Assembly: GCF_000020585.3 (NCBI RefSeq) | Contig: NC_011138.3 | Location: 1,581,193 to 1,645,192 of the forward strand | Length of the DNA: 64,000 bases | Direction of reading: 5' to 3' | From: Alteromonas mediterranea DE | Lineage (GTDB): Bacteria; Pseudomonadota; Gammaproteobacteria; Enterobacterales; Alteromonadaceae | Shown here: positions 1-7,858 of the stretch, one piece after another | How the letters are laid out: each line of letters begins with the position of its first letter | How positions within the stretch are numbered: the first letter of the stretch is position 1 | The notes under the pieces: generated by a model | Told to the model about the DNA's origin: nothing | Seen by the model: the letters and a program-made list of their open reading frames with translations, nothing else | Databases searched by the model: none | Made by a program: the position numbers and the translations under genes

Positions 1-184
1 CTTGGGGGTCGAGCATTTCATGTACACCGATAAAGTTTGGCCCTACCACGTTCCAGTGAATATGTTTAAGTGTGAGCTGTAAATCTAATAACGCGACCAA
101 TCGTTGATCCAATACCTTAATTGTTTTGGCAGCGGCATCGTTATCCATTCCTGGGGCTGTAAATTTGATATTGGTATTACTCAT
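1..184 (-). CDS. dps: Dps-family DNA protection/ferritin-like protein, N-terminal part
   Basis: The window holds only the first 61 codons; the gene runs off the left edge. The product begins MSNTNIKFTAPGMD and carries HIHWNVVG (residues 41-48) followed by H55-E56, the helix A/B signature that gives Dps its ferroxidase ligands. Dps oxidises and stores iron in a dodecamer and coats DNA in starved cells. The ATG is preceded on the minus strand by AGGAGATATC, a good ribosome site. Family assignment rests on the N-terminus alone, but the HxHWNVxGP block is distinctive. Confidence 0.85.
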   Translation of the reverse strand, partial: MSNTNIKFTAPGMDNDAAAKTIKVLDQRLVALLDLQLTLKHIHWNVVGPNFIGVHEMLDPQ

Positions 185-363
185 GATATCTCCTATTACT
201 AAATATAAATATCGGCGACGGTTTTAAAACGCGGCAAGGCATTTTTGCTTAACGCCGACAGCTTGTAATTGGAGTTGCAACAGGTGTGCCGAATATCTTT
301 GATAAGCTAAGCGACGGATTTAAAAGAAGATTTTGCGGAAGATTAAAAAATCTTTATTTTTCA

Positions 364-395
364 AGCCTGTAGCGCTTGAGAAAATGCTACAGGCT
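364..395. other. 10-bp perfect hairpin downstream of nadK
   Basis: AGCCTGTAGC at 364-373 pairs exactly with GCTACAGGCT at 386-395 around a 12-nt loop. It lies 45 bp past the nadK stop and could end that transcript, but neither strand has a clean T-tract after the stem, so an intrinsic terminator is not established. Confidence 0.4.
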
Positions 396-439
396 AGTGT
401 AAGAAATGCAGGAAATCGCTTCGTCAACAGCGTGTTTGT

Positions 440-1315
440 TTAATAAAGCTTACTTCCCCAGCCTAATTTTTTGCGCAGCACGTTGAAATAGCTATAACCT
501 TTTGGATGAACAAGATGAAGCTTATCTGCGCTTTTATTAATGCGAATTTCATCACCCGGTAGTACGGGGAGTACTATATGGCTATCACAGCTCACTTGAA
601 GAGAGTCGCTGTTCACTTTAGACACTTTCATTGATACTTGGCTGTCGGCATCAACAACGATAGGGCGGCTGCTCAATGTATGAGGGAACATGGGCACTAA
701 AGTAAGTGCATCGAGCGTTGGCATTATTATCGGGCCGCCTGCCGAGAGTGAGTAAGCGGTAGAGCCCGTTGGCGTGGCGACGATTAGGCCGTCACTGCGC
801 TGACTAAATACAAACTGCTCATCAATATAAATTTCAAACTCCATCATGTGAGCAACTTTCCCGTGGTGAAGCACCACTTCGTTCACTGCTGAGTTGTTAC
901 TTTTTAACTTTTCGTGACGGTAAACTTCAACTTCAAGTAAGAAGCGTTCTTCAACAACGCACTCACCATGGAATATGAGGTCTAACTGCTGCGTAATTTC
1001 ATCAGGATGTATGTCAGTTAAAAAACCTAAATTACCGCGATTCACGCCCACCACATGAATATCAAAGCGGGCGAGAACGCGAGCGGCGCCAAGCATACTG
1101 CCATCGCCACCAACAACAACCGCAAGATCGGCCTCTTTGCCAATGGTGACTAGGTTACAACTTTTTAGATTTTCAGTTTCAAGCTCTTCAGCAATACTTT
1201 CTTCTACAAGCAGTTTGCACCCTTTGGCCAGCAAATAGTCGGCAAGACTATTCAAAGTGTCGTGGGTGGCAGCGTGTTGAGGTTTTCCAATTAAAGCAAC
1301 GGTTTGATAGGGCAT
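440..1315 (-). CDS. nadK: NAD kinase
   Basis: Phosphorylates NAD to NADP using ATP in the cytosol. The 291-residue product has the family signatures: GGDGSM at 69-74 (nucleotide-binding loop), NE at 145-146, and the [15 protein letters not shown] block at 181-195. Length is normal for bacterial NadK (about 290). The start lies just after a perfect 10-bp inverted repeat that overlaps the likely ribosome site. In many gammaproteobacteria nadK sits divergent from and next to grpE; here about 15 kb separate them, which suggests insertion of the intervening block. Confidence 0.96.
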   Translation of the reverse strand: MPYQTVALIGKPQHAATHDTLNSLADYLLAKGCKLLVEESIAEELETENLKSCNLVTIGKEADLAVVVGGDGSMLGAARVLARFDIHVVGVNRGNLGFLTDIHPDEITQQLDLIFHGECVVEERFLLEVEVYRHEKLKSNNSAVNEVVLHHGKVAHMMEFEIYIDEQFVFSQRSDGLIVATPTGSTAYSLSAGGPIIMPTLDALTLVPMFPHTLSSRPIVVDADSQVSMKVSKVNSDSLQVSCDSHIVLPVLPGDEIRINKSADKLHLVHPKGYSYFNVLRKKLGWGSKLY

Positions 1316-1320
1316 GGAAT

Positions 1321-1357
1321 GCTAATGTCCTTTCATTTCCAATCGTTGGACATTAGC
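1321..1357 (-). promoter_or_regulatory. Hairpin over the nadK translation start region
   Basis: GCTAATGTCC (1321-1330) and GGACATTAGC (1348-1357) form a perfect 10-bp stem with a 17-nt loop. On the minus strand the downstream arm contains the GGA of the only Shine-Dalgarno-like stretch (AAAGGA), 12 nt before the nadK ATG at 1315. The structure could mask ribosome loading; an operator for a dimeric repressor is the alternative. Function is inferred. Confidence 0.45.
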
Positions 1358-1651
1358 ACAAGTGTTTTACAAAAGAAAAGTGTAAAGCGATAGCCAATGC
1401 GCTCTCGAACATTTTTATCGCATTTAGCCTGTGTAGTGTATTGCCGCTGTTGGTGTAGACGTTTGCTACCAGTTCAAGGTGGGTAACAATAATTTTACAT
1501 TCCCATTGCTTTGAGCGCAGCGCTAGGTATGCTGGCTTAACGTTTTTGAGAGAAGGGCGTGAGCGCAGGCACGAGAGCCGCCGTATCCATTTGCCTTATT
1601 TATTTTTAAATAAGGCACAGCTTAAATAAAGACTATCAATGCGAGGGAACA
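1358..1651. other. Intergenic region between nadK and the iron alcohol dehydrogenase
   Basis: No gene is seen. It must hold the divergent promoters of nadK and the dehydrogenase. Its one structured element is an 11-bp perfect inverted repeat, TGCCTTATTTA (1592-1602) against TAAATAAGGCA (1607-1617), 34 bp before the dehydrogenase start, which could be an operator or a leader hairpin. Confidence 0.5.
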
Positions 1652-2812
1652 ATGTCTCATCAAATTATTCTGCCAAGGGTGATGCACATAGGGAAAGGGG
1701 CAAGTGAGCGTGTTGCTGATACTGTGAAAGGGCTTAATTGCCGAAATCCGTTACTGGTTACCGACAAGGTAATGGTCGAGTTAGGTTATAGCGCGGCCAT
1801 CGTGAATATCTTGGAAACCGCTGGGATAACGGTTGATGTGTTTTCAGATACTGTCCCTGAGCCGACGGTAGCGTCAATTTCCAGAGGCGTTGATGCTTTC
1901 AATACTCAACCTTACGATTGTATTATCGCATTGGGAGGAGGCAGCCCAATCGATAGCGCGAAGGCTATTGCCATACTCGGGAAGCATGGCGGTCAAATGA
2001 AAGACTACAAGTTTCCGCGTGTCGTCGATGAAGCAGGGATACCTATTATTGCTATACCTACTACCGCCGGAACGGGCTCGGAAGTGACTCGTTTCACTAT
2101 TATTACTGACGAAGACACTACCGAAAAAATGTTGTGCGTAGGTTTGGGCTTTATGCCTATTGCAGCATTGGTAGATTATACACTAACGCAGAGTTTACCG
2201 GCCCGGGTTACCGCTGATACCGGTATTGATGCGCTCACACACGCAATAGAAGCTTTTGTCAGCCGCAAAGCAAACCTCTACAGTGACGCACAGGCACTCT
2301 CTGCAATGGCACTAATTGCACCTAACTTGCGCACTGTGTTTGCCGACCCTTCAAATGACGCCGCTAAAGAGTCGATGATGCTCGGAGCAACGCTTGCCGG
2401 TATTGCGTTTTCAAATGCATCGGTGGCCTTAGTGCACGGTATGAGTCGCCCTATTGGCGCGGCGTTTCATGTGCCTCATGGGTTGTCTAATGCTATGTTG
2501 TTACCCGCGGTTACCGCATTTTCTATTCCCAGTGCACCAGTACGTTATGCTCAATGCGCTCGCGCGATGGGGATAGCTACGCAAGGTGATTCAGATGATA
2601 TGGCAAATCAAAAACTGATCAACGAGCTAAAGATGCTTAACGCAGACTTACAGGTGCCTACGCCCGCTGACTTTGGCATCGATAAAGAAGCCTTTTTTGC
2701 CTTAGCCTCAACCATGGCTGAACAGGCGTTGGCGTCCGGCTCACCTAACAATAACCCGAGAGTTCCCACGATTGAGGAAATGGTTGCCATTTACGTATCG
2801 CTTTGGGAGTAG
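1652..2812 (+). CDS. Iron-containing alcohol dehydrogenase
   Basis: Group III (FucO/AdhB-type) NAD(P)-dependent alcohol dehydrogenase of 386 residues, the usual length. The cofactor loop GGGSPIDSAKA is at 95-105 and PTTAGTGSEVT at 137-147. The four metal ligands of the family are present as D193, H197, H262 and H276, with the spacing seen in E. coli FucO. The ATG has GAGGGAACA upstream. It converges on the 3-hydroxybutyrate dehydrogenase gene, so it may oxidise another short-chain hydroxy acid or alcohol released from polyesters; that link is only contextual. Substrate cannot be read from sequence. Confidence 0.9.
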   Translation: MSHQIILPRVMHIGKGASERVADTVKGLNCRNPLLVTDKVMVELGYSAAIVNILETAGITVDVFSDTVPEPTVASISRGVDAFNTQPYDCIIALGGGSPIDSAKAIAILGKHGGQMKDYKFPRVVDEAGIPIIAIPTTAGTGSEVTRFTIITDEDTTEKMLCVGLGFMPIAALVDYTLTQSLPARVTADTGIDALTHAIEAFVSRKANLYSDAQALSAMALIAPNLRTVFADPSNDAAKESMMLGATLAGIAFSNASVALVHGMSRPIGAAFHVPHGLSNAMLLPAVTAFSIPSAPVRYAQCARAMGIATQGDSDDMANQKLINELKMLNADLQVPTPADFGIDKEAFFALASTMAEQALASGSPNNNPRVPTIEEMVAIYVSLWE

Positions 2813-2840
2813 TGGACTGTTCAATACGCTATGAAAATAA

Positions 2841-2877
2841 AAGGCCTGAGCCCGTTACAGTATCGAAATCAGGCTTT
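2841..2877. terminator. Possible bidirectional terminator between convergent genes
   Basis: CCTGA near 2845 pairs with TCAGG at 2869-2873, extended by flanking AAAG/CTTT with one bulged G. It lies between the convergent dehydrogenase genes. The stem is imperfect and the loop is long (19 nt), so support is modest. Confidence 0.4.
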
Positions 2878-2932
2878 GGTTGCCCCTTAGGGATTAGCTC
2901 AGCTTAATAGGGCCGCTCACTTTGCTGCCTTT

Positions 2933-3700
2933 TTATCTCGCGGTCCAACCTCCATCTAGCACCATAGTTTGCCCGGTTATATTACGCGCGCTAGGCGACA
3001 TCAAAAAACTTGCGGTATCAGCAAGCTCTTCAACACTCACAAATTGCTTTTTAGGCATGGGCTCTAACATGATTTTTGTTATCACCTCTTCTTCGGTCAA
3101 ATTATTCTCTTTAGCCTGTGCGGCAACTTGCTGCTCGACAAGCGGTGTTTTTACGTAGGCCGGGCAAAGGGTATTGATAGTGATATCACAGTCACCGGTT
3201 TCAAGGGCAATGGTTTTTGAAAAGCCCAACAGCCCGTGTTTGGCTGCCACGTAGGCAGACTTGTAAGGCGAGGCCACCAAAGAATGGATTGAGCCAACAT
3301 TAATAATGCGGCCGTAGTTTTGCTCGCGCATTGCCGGTAAAAATGCTTGAGTCAGAAGGGCGGGGCCTACCAGCATAATATTAATCAGCTGCTGCCATTT
3401 ATCCGCTGGAAAATCTTCAATGCGAGAAACGTGCTGAATTCCCGCGTTATTAATCAGTACATCTACAGTGTGTTTGCCCAGTACTTCTGGCAAAGCTGCG
3501 ACTTGTTGTGCGTCACACACATCAACAGCCACCGCACTGGCCGAACCCTCTAAATGCGCAAGTTTAATTACTGCTTCTTTCGCGGCCTGTTCATTGATGT
3601 CAGCGATGATCACATGGTGACCCTGTTTCATCATCGCTTCCGCAATCCCCAAACCAATACCGCTTGCACCGCCTGTAATAAATACTGTGCGTCTATTCAT
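2933..3700 (-). CDS. 3-hydroxybutyrate dehydrogenase (SDR family)
   Basis: Short-chain dehydrogenase of 255 residues that most likely interconverts D-3-hydroxybutyrate and acetoacetate with NAD. TGGASGIG (9-16) is the cofactor motif, NNAG is at 84-87, and the active site has S137/S140, Y150 and K154 (YVAAK). The start at 3700 is chosen over an upstream in-frame codon because AGGAGGT lies 4 nt before it. Its ATGAATAG overlaps the stop of the PHB depolymerase by 8 nt, so the two are translationally coupled. Co-location with the depolymerase supports the substrate; by sequence alone related SDRs could be confused. Confidence 0.88.
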   Translation of the reverse strand: MNRRTVFITGGASGIGLGIAEAMMKQGHHVIIADINEQAAKEAVIKLAHLEGSASAVAVDVCDAQQVAALPEVLGKHTVDVLINNAGIQHVSRIEDFPADKWQQLINIMLVGPALLTQAFLPAMREQNYGRIINVGSIHSLVASPYKSAYVAAKHGLLGFSKTIALETGDCDITINTLCPAYVKTPLVEQQVAAQAKENNLTEEEVITKIMLEPMPKKQFVSVEELADTASFLMSPSARNITGQTMVLDGGWTAR

Positions 3701-4754
3701 TCGTACCTCCTGGAGTCTCAACAGTTGGCGTGTCGCTATTGAGTGAAAACAGCATTGCTTTTACTGCGCGAACTTGCGCGCCATCTCTATTCGCGTAATC
3801 GCTTGAAGCGTAGCCCCACCAGTCCCAACAGCCCTGTGGGTTTAGTGGCATAAACAAAGACTTTTTAGTTTGTGGGTAAAGCACCACAATGTTGTTATCG
3901 TCTGCCCACGCGTTAAGGCCAGTTTGCATGGTGTAAGCATCGCCCACGGCATCTGCATATTGATTACAGCCGTGAAAGCTAATGTGAGCTCTACAGGTTT
4001 CGCCTTTAGCACAGCTTTCAGGCACGTAAACAAAGCCTTCACTCGCCAACGTCTTAGCATCGCTTTTGGCTATTTTCTGCTGATTTATCGAATGTAGCGC
4101 CCCTGATAGTGTTTCATCTGGCGCAGAGACACCTTCAACGAGATGAGAAAGCATAGCACCCGCTGCATCATAGTCACAATTTCCAATAAACGGGCTCTCA
4201 GACTTCATACAGTTCACGCCTTTGTCTTTTGTTGGAAAAAGGTGCGCCATGGGCTTGTCATTGATGTAGGTAATATTTTGAGTGTCTGTCCACTGTTTGT
4301 ATTGTTCAAACAGTAAGTCGCTGACTTGTGCAATGACTCTGGTGTCTTGCGTACCGTGAAAAAGCCAGACTTTTGCGTCTTTCATATTATTAAGCGAGGC
4401 GATTTTACCTTCTGCTTCGTATTGCTTTGCTTTTTTATTCAGCGCGTTAAGGCTGATTTCGCCCTCTACTTTATTTACGCACTGTGCAAGGGCAGTGGTA
4501 ATGTCGCCTTGCGCACAGTAATAAGGGCCGCCAGCAATAACGCCCACACCTTTTACCCAGTCGCTGTGCGCCAACTGAAATTGGGTTGCCATATAGCCAC
4601 CTGAAGAAAGCCCCGAGACGGTCACATGTTTTAGGTCGAGAGAGAGGTTGGGCAGGTTGTCTTGCGCCCCGGCAAGGGTACTTAACGTTAGTGAGCCTGC
4701 AGACAGCAAAGATACAGACAGAGCTCGACGTAAAGAATAATTGAGTTTTTTCAT
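3693..4754 (-). CDS. Secreted poly(3-hydroxybutyrate) depolymerase/esterase
   Basis: 353-residue alpha/beta-hydrolase with a signal peptide (basic start, hydrophobic core at about 10-28, cleavage near AGA-QD at 30-31). GLSSG at 48-52 is the lipase box with S50 as nucleophile; D137 in HGTQDTRV and H171 in AHLFPT are candidate triad members, and ISFHGCNQ fits the family's second histidine region. The type matches periplasmic or extracellular PHB depolymerases. The start overlaps the stop of the upstream esterase by 4 nt and the end overlaps the dehydrogenase start by 8 nt, a tight operon that degrades polymer to 3-hydroxybutyrate and then oxidises it. Polymer length preference is unknown. Confidence 0.86.
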   Translation of the reverse strand: MKKLNYSLRRALSVSLLSAGSLTLSTLAGAQDNLPNLSLDLKHVTVSGLSSGGYMATQFQLAHSDWVKGVGVIAGGPYYCAQGDITTALAQCVNKVEGEISLNALNKKAKQYEAEGKIASLNNMKDAKVWLFHGTQDTRVIAQVSDLLFEQYKQWTDTQNITYINDKPMAHLFPTKDKGVNCMKSESPFIGNCDYDAAGAMLSHLVEGVSAPDETLSGALHSINQQKIAKSDAKTLASEGFVYVPESCAKGETCRAHISFHGCNQYADAVGDAYTMQTGLNAWADDNNIVVLYPQTKKSLFMPLNPQGCWDWWGYASSDYANRDGAQVRAVKAMLFSLNSDTPTVETPGGTNE

Positions 4755-6184
4755 TGCATTGCTGCCTTATCATTTTCTAAAAATTGTTGAATTGCGAGGG
4801 CCTGGGCTGAAATATTGGCCACCCCTTCTAAGTGTCCTAATTTACCGTCTAAGGTTGTTAAGCTGCTGTTGTTACCCAAAGAGGTTAAGCCATGGTGTGC
4901 ACTTTGCGATAAATAAGGCATAAGAAGCAAATCAGTTTGGGCGGGTATAAACAGGGTTTTAGCCTTTATAGCTGAAAGCCCTTGCTTCATGTTGTCTTGA
5001 TGGCCTGCAACAAAAAGCTGGCAAGCGCGCACCAAATATAGAAGGTGGTTGGCGTCCATGGTTTTCGCTCTTGATTGTGCCCGCTCGCGCAGCCAATTCA
5101 CAATACTATGAGATTGGTGGATATTGCTAAGCGGCCCAGACTCAACATTTTTAAATCCTAGCATGCTGCCGTGTTCGTTGAAAAAAGCAGGGGTAAGGGC
5201 ATTTTGGGTAATTAACATTAGGGATCCCACCAAGCCGTCAAGCGGTGCATGCTCTTGTGTGTAATTGCCTTTACTCCAATTTCTGTCCAATTTAATAGGC
5301 GTAGCCCAGTGTTCAAGAGCTGCGGTAGTCCACGCATCACTTTGACCTGCGCCGATAACAGAAATCATGCGTTCCACCCAGTCAGGGTAGGCACTAGCCC
5401 ACTCGATAGCCTGCATCGACCCCATCGAAGGCCCAACAACCGCGTAGAGTTTGCGAATGCCTAAGCTTTCAAGCAGGGCTTTTTGTACATTTACGAAGTC
5501 TCGTATTGTCACTACAGGGAAATCTAATCCATAGGGTTTTCCAGTGTCATGGTTAATTGACGCCGGGCCGGTAGTGATTACATGAGGGTCGTAAGCATTT
5601 AAATTAGCCAGCGTATCTACACTAATGACGTAAAAGCGCTCGGTGTCAATGGCCTTTCCTGGCCCTATTACGCTATCCCAATAGCCGGGAGAAGCATCGT
5701 TGATGTGATATTTCCCTGCCGCATGAGAGGAGCCTGAAAAGTAATGGGTAATAAGAATAACGTTGGTCTTTGCAGCGTTTAACTTTCCGTATGCCTCCCA
5801 GCCTACTTTTACGCTTTTAATGTTTCTACCACCGAACGTCGTATATTGAGGCATCTCAAATACCTGCTTTTCCACAATCATGGGCGGGGCGTTTGACGTA
5901 CCTGAAACAACAGAGTCTGATGACCCGTTGCTCGAAGTGTTTTCAGTAAGGGAAGCGGAACTTGTCTTTGTTTCAGCGAATACTTGGCTATTAAATACGA
6001 GTAAAAGGGAGGCGATTAGGCCTATCACTTTATTAGAACGAATGTTAATACGCGCGTTCCGCTTTTTAGTTGGTAACATACGGTAATTCGCGTTAAACAA
6101 GGGGCGCAAGCGCCCACCGGTTACTCTTCTGCTTACGTCTATTAAGCAATGAAATACAAATTCCTGCTTGGGTTTTCTGTTCAT
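4751..6184 (-). CDS. Exported MetX-like (homoserine acetyltransferase fold) esterase
   Basis: 477-residue alpha/beta-hydrolase whose core (about 105-475) is homologous to homoserine O-acetyltransferase. The nucleophile elbow GPSMGSMQA has S253, with D418 and H451 completing a triad. Unlike cytosolic MetX it has an export signal (about 52-70, VIGLIASLLLVFNSQVFA) followed by a Ser/Thr-rich linker. No methionine genes are nearby; it sits between a GntP permease and a PHB depolymerase, so hydrolysis of hydroxybutyrate oligomers outside the cytosol is a reasonable inference. Start 6184 has AAGG 10 nt upstream; an in-frame ATG at 6079 would give a more ordinary signal peptide and is a real alternative. 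Confidence 0.8.
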   Translation of the reverse strand: MNRKPKQEFVFHCLIDVSRRVTGGRLRPLFNANYRMLPTKKRNARINIRSNKVIGLIASLLLVFNSQVFAETKTSSASLTENTSSNGSSDSVVSGTSNAPPMIVEKQVFEMPQYTTFGGRNIKSVKVGWEAYGKLNAAKTNVILITHYFSGSSHAAGKYHINDASPGYWDSVIGPGKAIDTERFYVISVDTLANLNAYDPHVITTGPASINHDTGKPYGLDFPVVTIRDFVNVQKALLESLGIRKLYAVVGPSMGSMQAIEWASAYPDWVERMISVIGAGQSDAWTTAALEHWATPIKLDRNWSKGNYTQEHAPLDGLVGSLMLITQNALTPAFFNEHGSMLGFKNVESGPLSNIHQSHSIVNWLRERAQSRAKTMDANHLLYLVRACQLFVAGHQDNMKQGLSAIKAKTLFIPAQTDLLLMPYLSQSAHHGLTSLGNNSSLTTLDGKLGHLEGVANISAQALAIQQFLENDKAAMQ

Positions 6185-6248
6185 ATTAAATATGCCTTTT
6201 TAACTGGCGTCGTGAACACGGTAAATTCTGCGTTATGTGAAAAACCAC

Positions 6249-7544
6249 TTATATTAGGCTAAATAGGCCAATGGCCATGGCAAGACCAATGACCGGCACC
6301 ACTACGGTTAGCGCACCCACTGCCCAGTACGCCGCCTGATGGGTTTCGTTACAAATAGCGCGAATGGTTGTTACCACATAACCGTTGTGGGGTAGAGAGT
6401 CCAATGCACCTGATGATATTGACACGATTCTGTGCAGCTGGTCGGGCTCTACGCCTTGGTCTAAATAGTGGGGCGCTACTAAGGGAAGGGCGATGGCTTG
6501 TCCGCCGGAGGCGCTGCCGGTTAACCCCGCAATAACGCTTATGGCAATGGCGGCACCAATCAGTTCGTTACCGGGAATTTGGGTCATAAGCGCAACGGTC
6601 GTTTGAAACGCTTCGGTGTTTTTAGCAATCGAACCAAAACCCACAACGGCAGCGGTGTTACCTATGGCAATTAATGCCCCTGTCGTACCCGCATTGATAG
6701 CAACAGGCAAGCTATGAAAGTACTTGAAGTTTATTGCCAACAAACACAGCACGCCGCCGCCTAACGCAAGGATAAGTGCCAGTTGAGCAAGCTCTTCATG
6801 GAATAAAAATGAAATGACTAGCACCACCACTAACGGCACAATACCGGTGAGCGGGTGGGGTAATTCCCGTTCACGTACTTGTGGGTCGCTGGCTCTTGAT
6901 TCAAAAACCTCACCATTGTTCACGGCTTTTCTAATCATTTTAGCCAGCCACCAGTAGCCAAAACACGCCATAAATATCGCAACGATCAGGCTGACCTCCC
7001 AAGCCGCGAAAGGCGATGTACCTAAATACTTAATGGGGATCCAGTTTTGGATTTCAGGTGAACCTGCAGAGGTCATGGTAAAGGTTACTGAACCAAAGGC
7101 CATAGCGGCAGGGATAAACCTTCGCGGTAAATTAGCATCTTTAAACAAGCTTACCGCCATAGGGTAAACCGAAAACGCCACGACAAATACGCTAACACCG
7201 CCATAGGTTAAAATGGCGCAAGCCAGCACTACCGCTAGCACAGCACGTTTGTAGCCAATTTTTGTAATGATCCAACGAGAGACGGCGTCAGCAGCTCCGG
7301 TGTCTTCCATGAATTTACCGAATAACGCGCCAAGTAAAAACATAAAAAACCAAGAAGCGATAAAGCCTGAAAAGCCGCCCATATAGGTTTCAACAAAGTT
7401 CACATCGCCTGTGAACACGCCAATGTTATTGGTAAGAGCTACCACTAGCGCACACAGTGGTGCAGCAATAAAGAGGTTCATTCCGCGTATTGTTAACACA
7501 ATAAGCAACAACAGCCCCCCTACCAAGCCAATCATACTTAACAT
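6249..7544 (-). CDS. GntP-family permease, probably for 3-hydroxybutyrate
   Basis: 431-residue hydrophobic inner-membrane protein with about 12 membrane segments, typical of GntP/gluconate:H+ symporters. Recognisable stretches include SAGSPEIQNWIPIKYLG and the GLTGSASGGQAIALPL region. It is the first gene of the minus-strand operon (AAGGA 9 nt before the ATG), followed after 64 bp by the secreted esterase. Several GntP members carry D-beta-hydroxybutyrate, so the operon context points to uptake of the monomer made outside the cytosol. Sequence alone cannot separate this from gluconate transport. Confidence 0.85.
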   Translation of the reverse strand: MLSMIGLVGGLLLLIVLTIRGMNLFIAAPLCALVVALTNNIGVFTGDVNFVETYMGGFSGFIASWFFMFLLGALFGKFMEDTGAADAVSRWIITKIGYKRAVLAVVLACAILTYGGVSVFVVAFSVYPMAVSLFKDANLPRRFIPAAMAFGSVTFTMTSAGSPEIQNWIPIKYLGTSPFAAWEVSLIVAIFMACFGYWWLAKMIRKAVNNGEVFESRASDPQVRERELPHPLTGIVPLVVVLVISFLFHEELAQLALILALGGGVLCLLAINFKYFHSLPVAINAGTTGALIAIGNTAAVVGFGSIAKNTEAFQTTVALMTQIPGNELIGAAIAISVIAGLTGSASGGQAIALPLVAPHYLDQGVEPDQLHRIVSISSGALDSLPHNGYVVTTIRAICNETHQAAYWAVGALTVVVPVIGLAMAIGLFSLI

Positions 7545-7858
7545 AGTTATTATTCCTTAAAAATCTGTGACCGCAGATGATCCGAAACAGTTAAGTCGAT
7601 TAAAGATTTGCGCACACCCAAAACTACAAAATGTATGCAAATCAGATAAAAAGCATGCATAACAGACATAAAGTTTGACGTTACTTTTCCCAAAATCCCA
7701 TAGTACGATGGTACTACATACTATTAACAATTAATTAACTAAAGTGATTTTGACCGTAGGCAATACATCCGACAGTGACGTGAGCTTATTGATCTTTGAA
7801 GTTTTGAAGTACAGCAAAGACCATTAGGCTCTAAAACTTAGAACAACAAGGACTCACT
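7545..7858. promoter_or_regulatory. Divergent control region of the PHB operon and TonB receptor
   Basis: This 314-bp gap separates divergent genes and contains no coding sequence. It has a TTGACG box near 7675 as a possible -35 for the rightward gene and a palindrome TAGTAC-gatg-GTACTA at 7701-7716, a candidate binding site for the neighbouring LuxR-type regulator. Both assignments are inferred. Confidence 0.4.
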
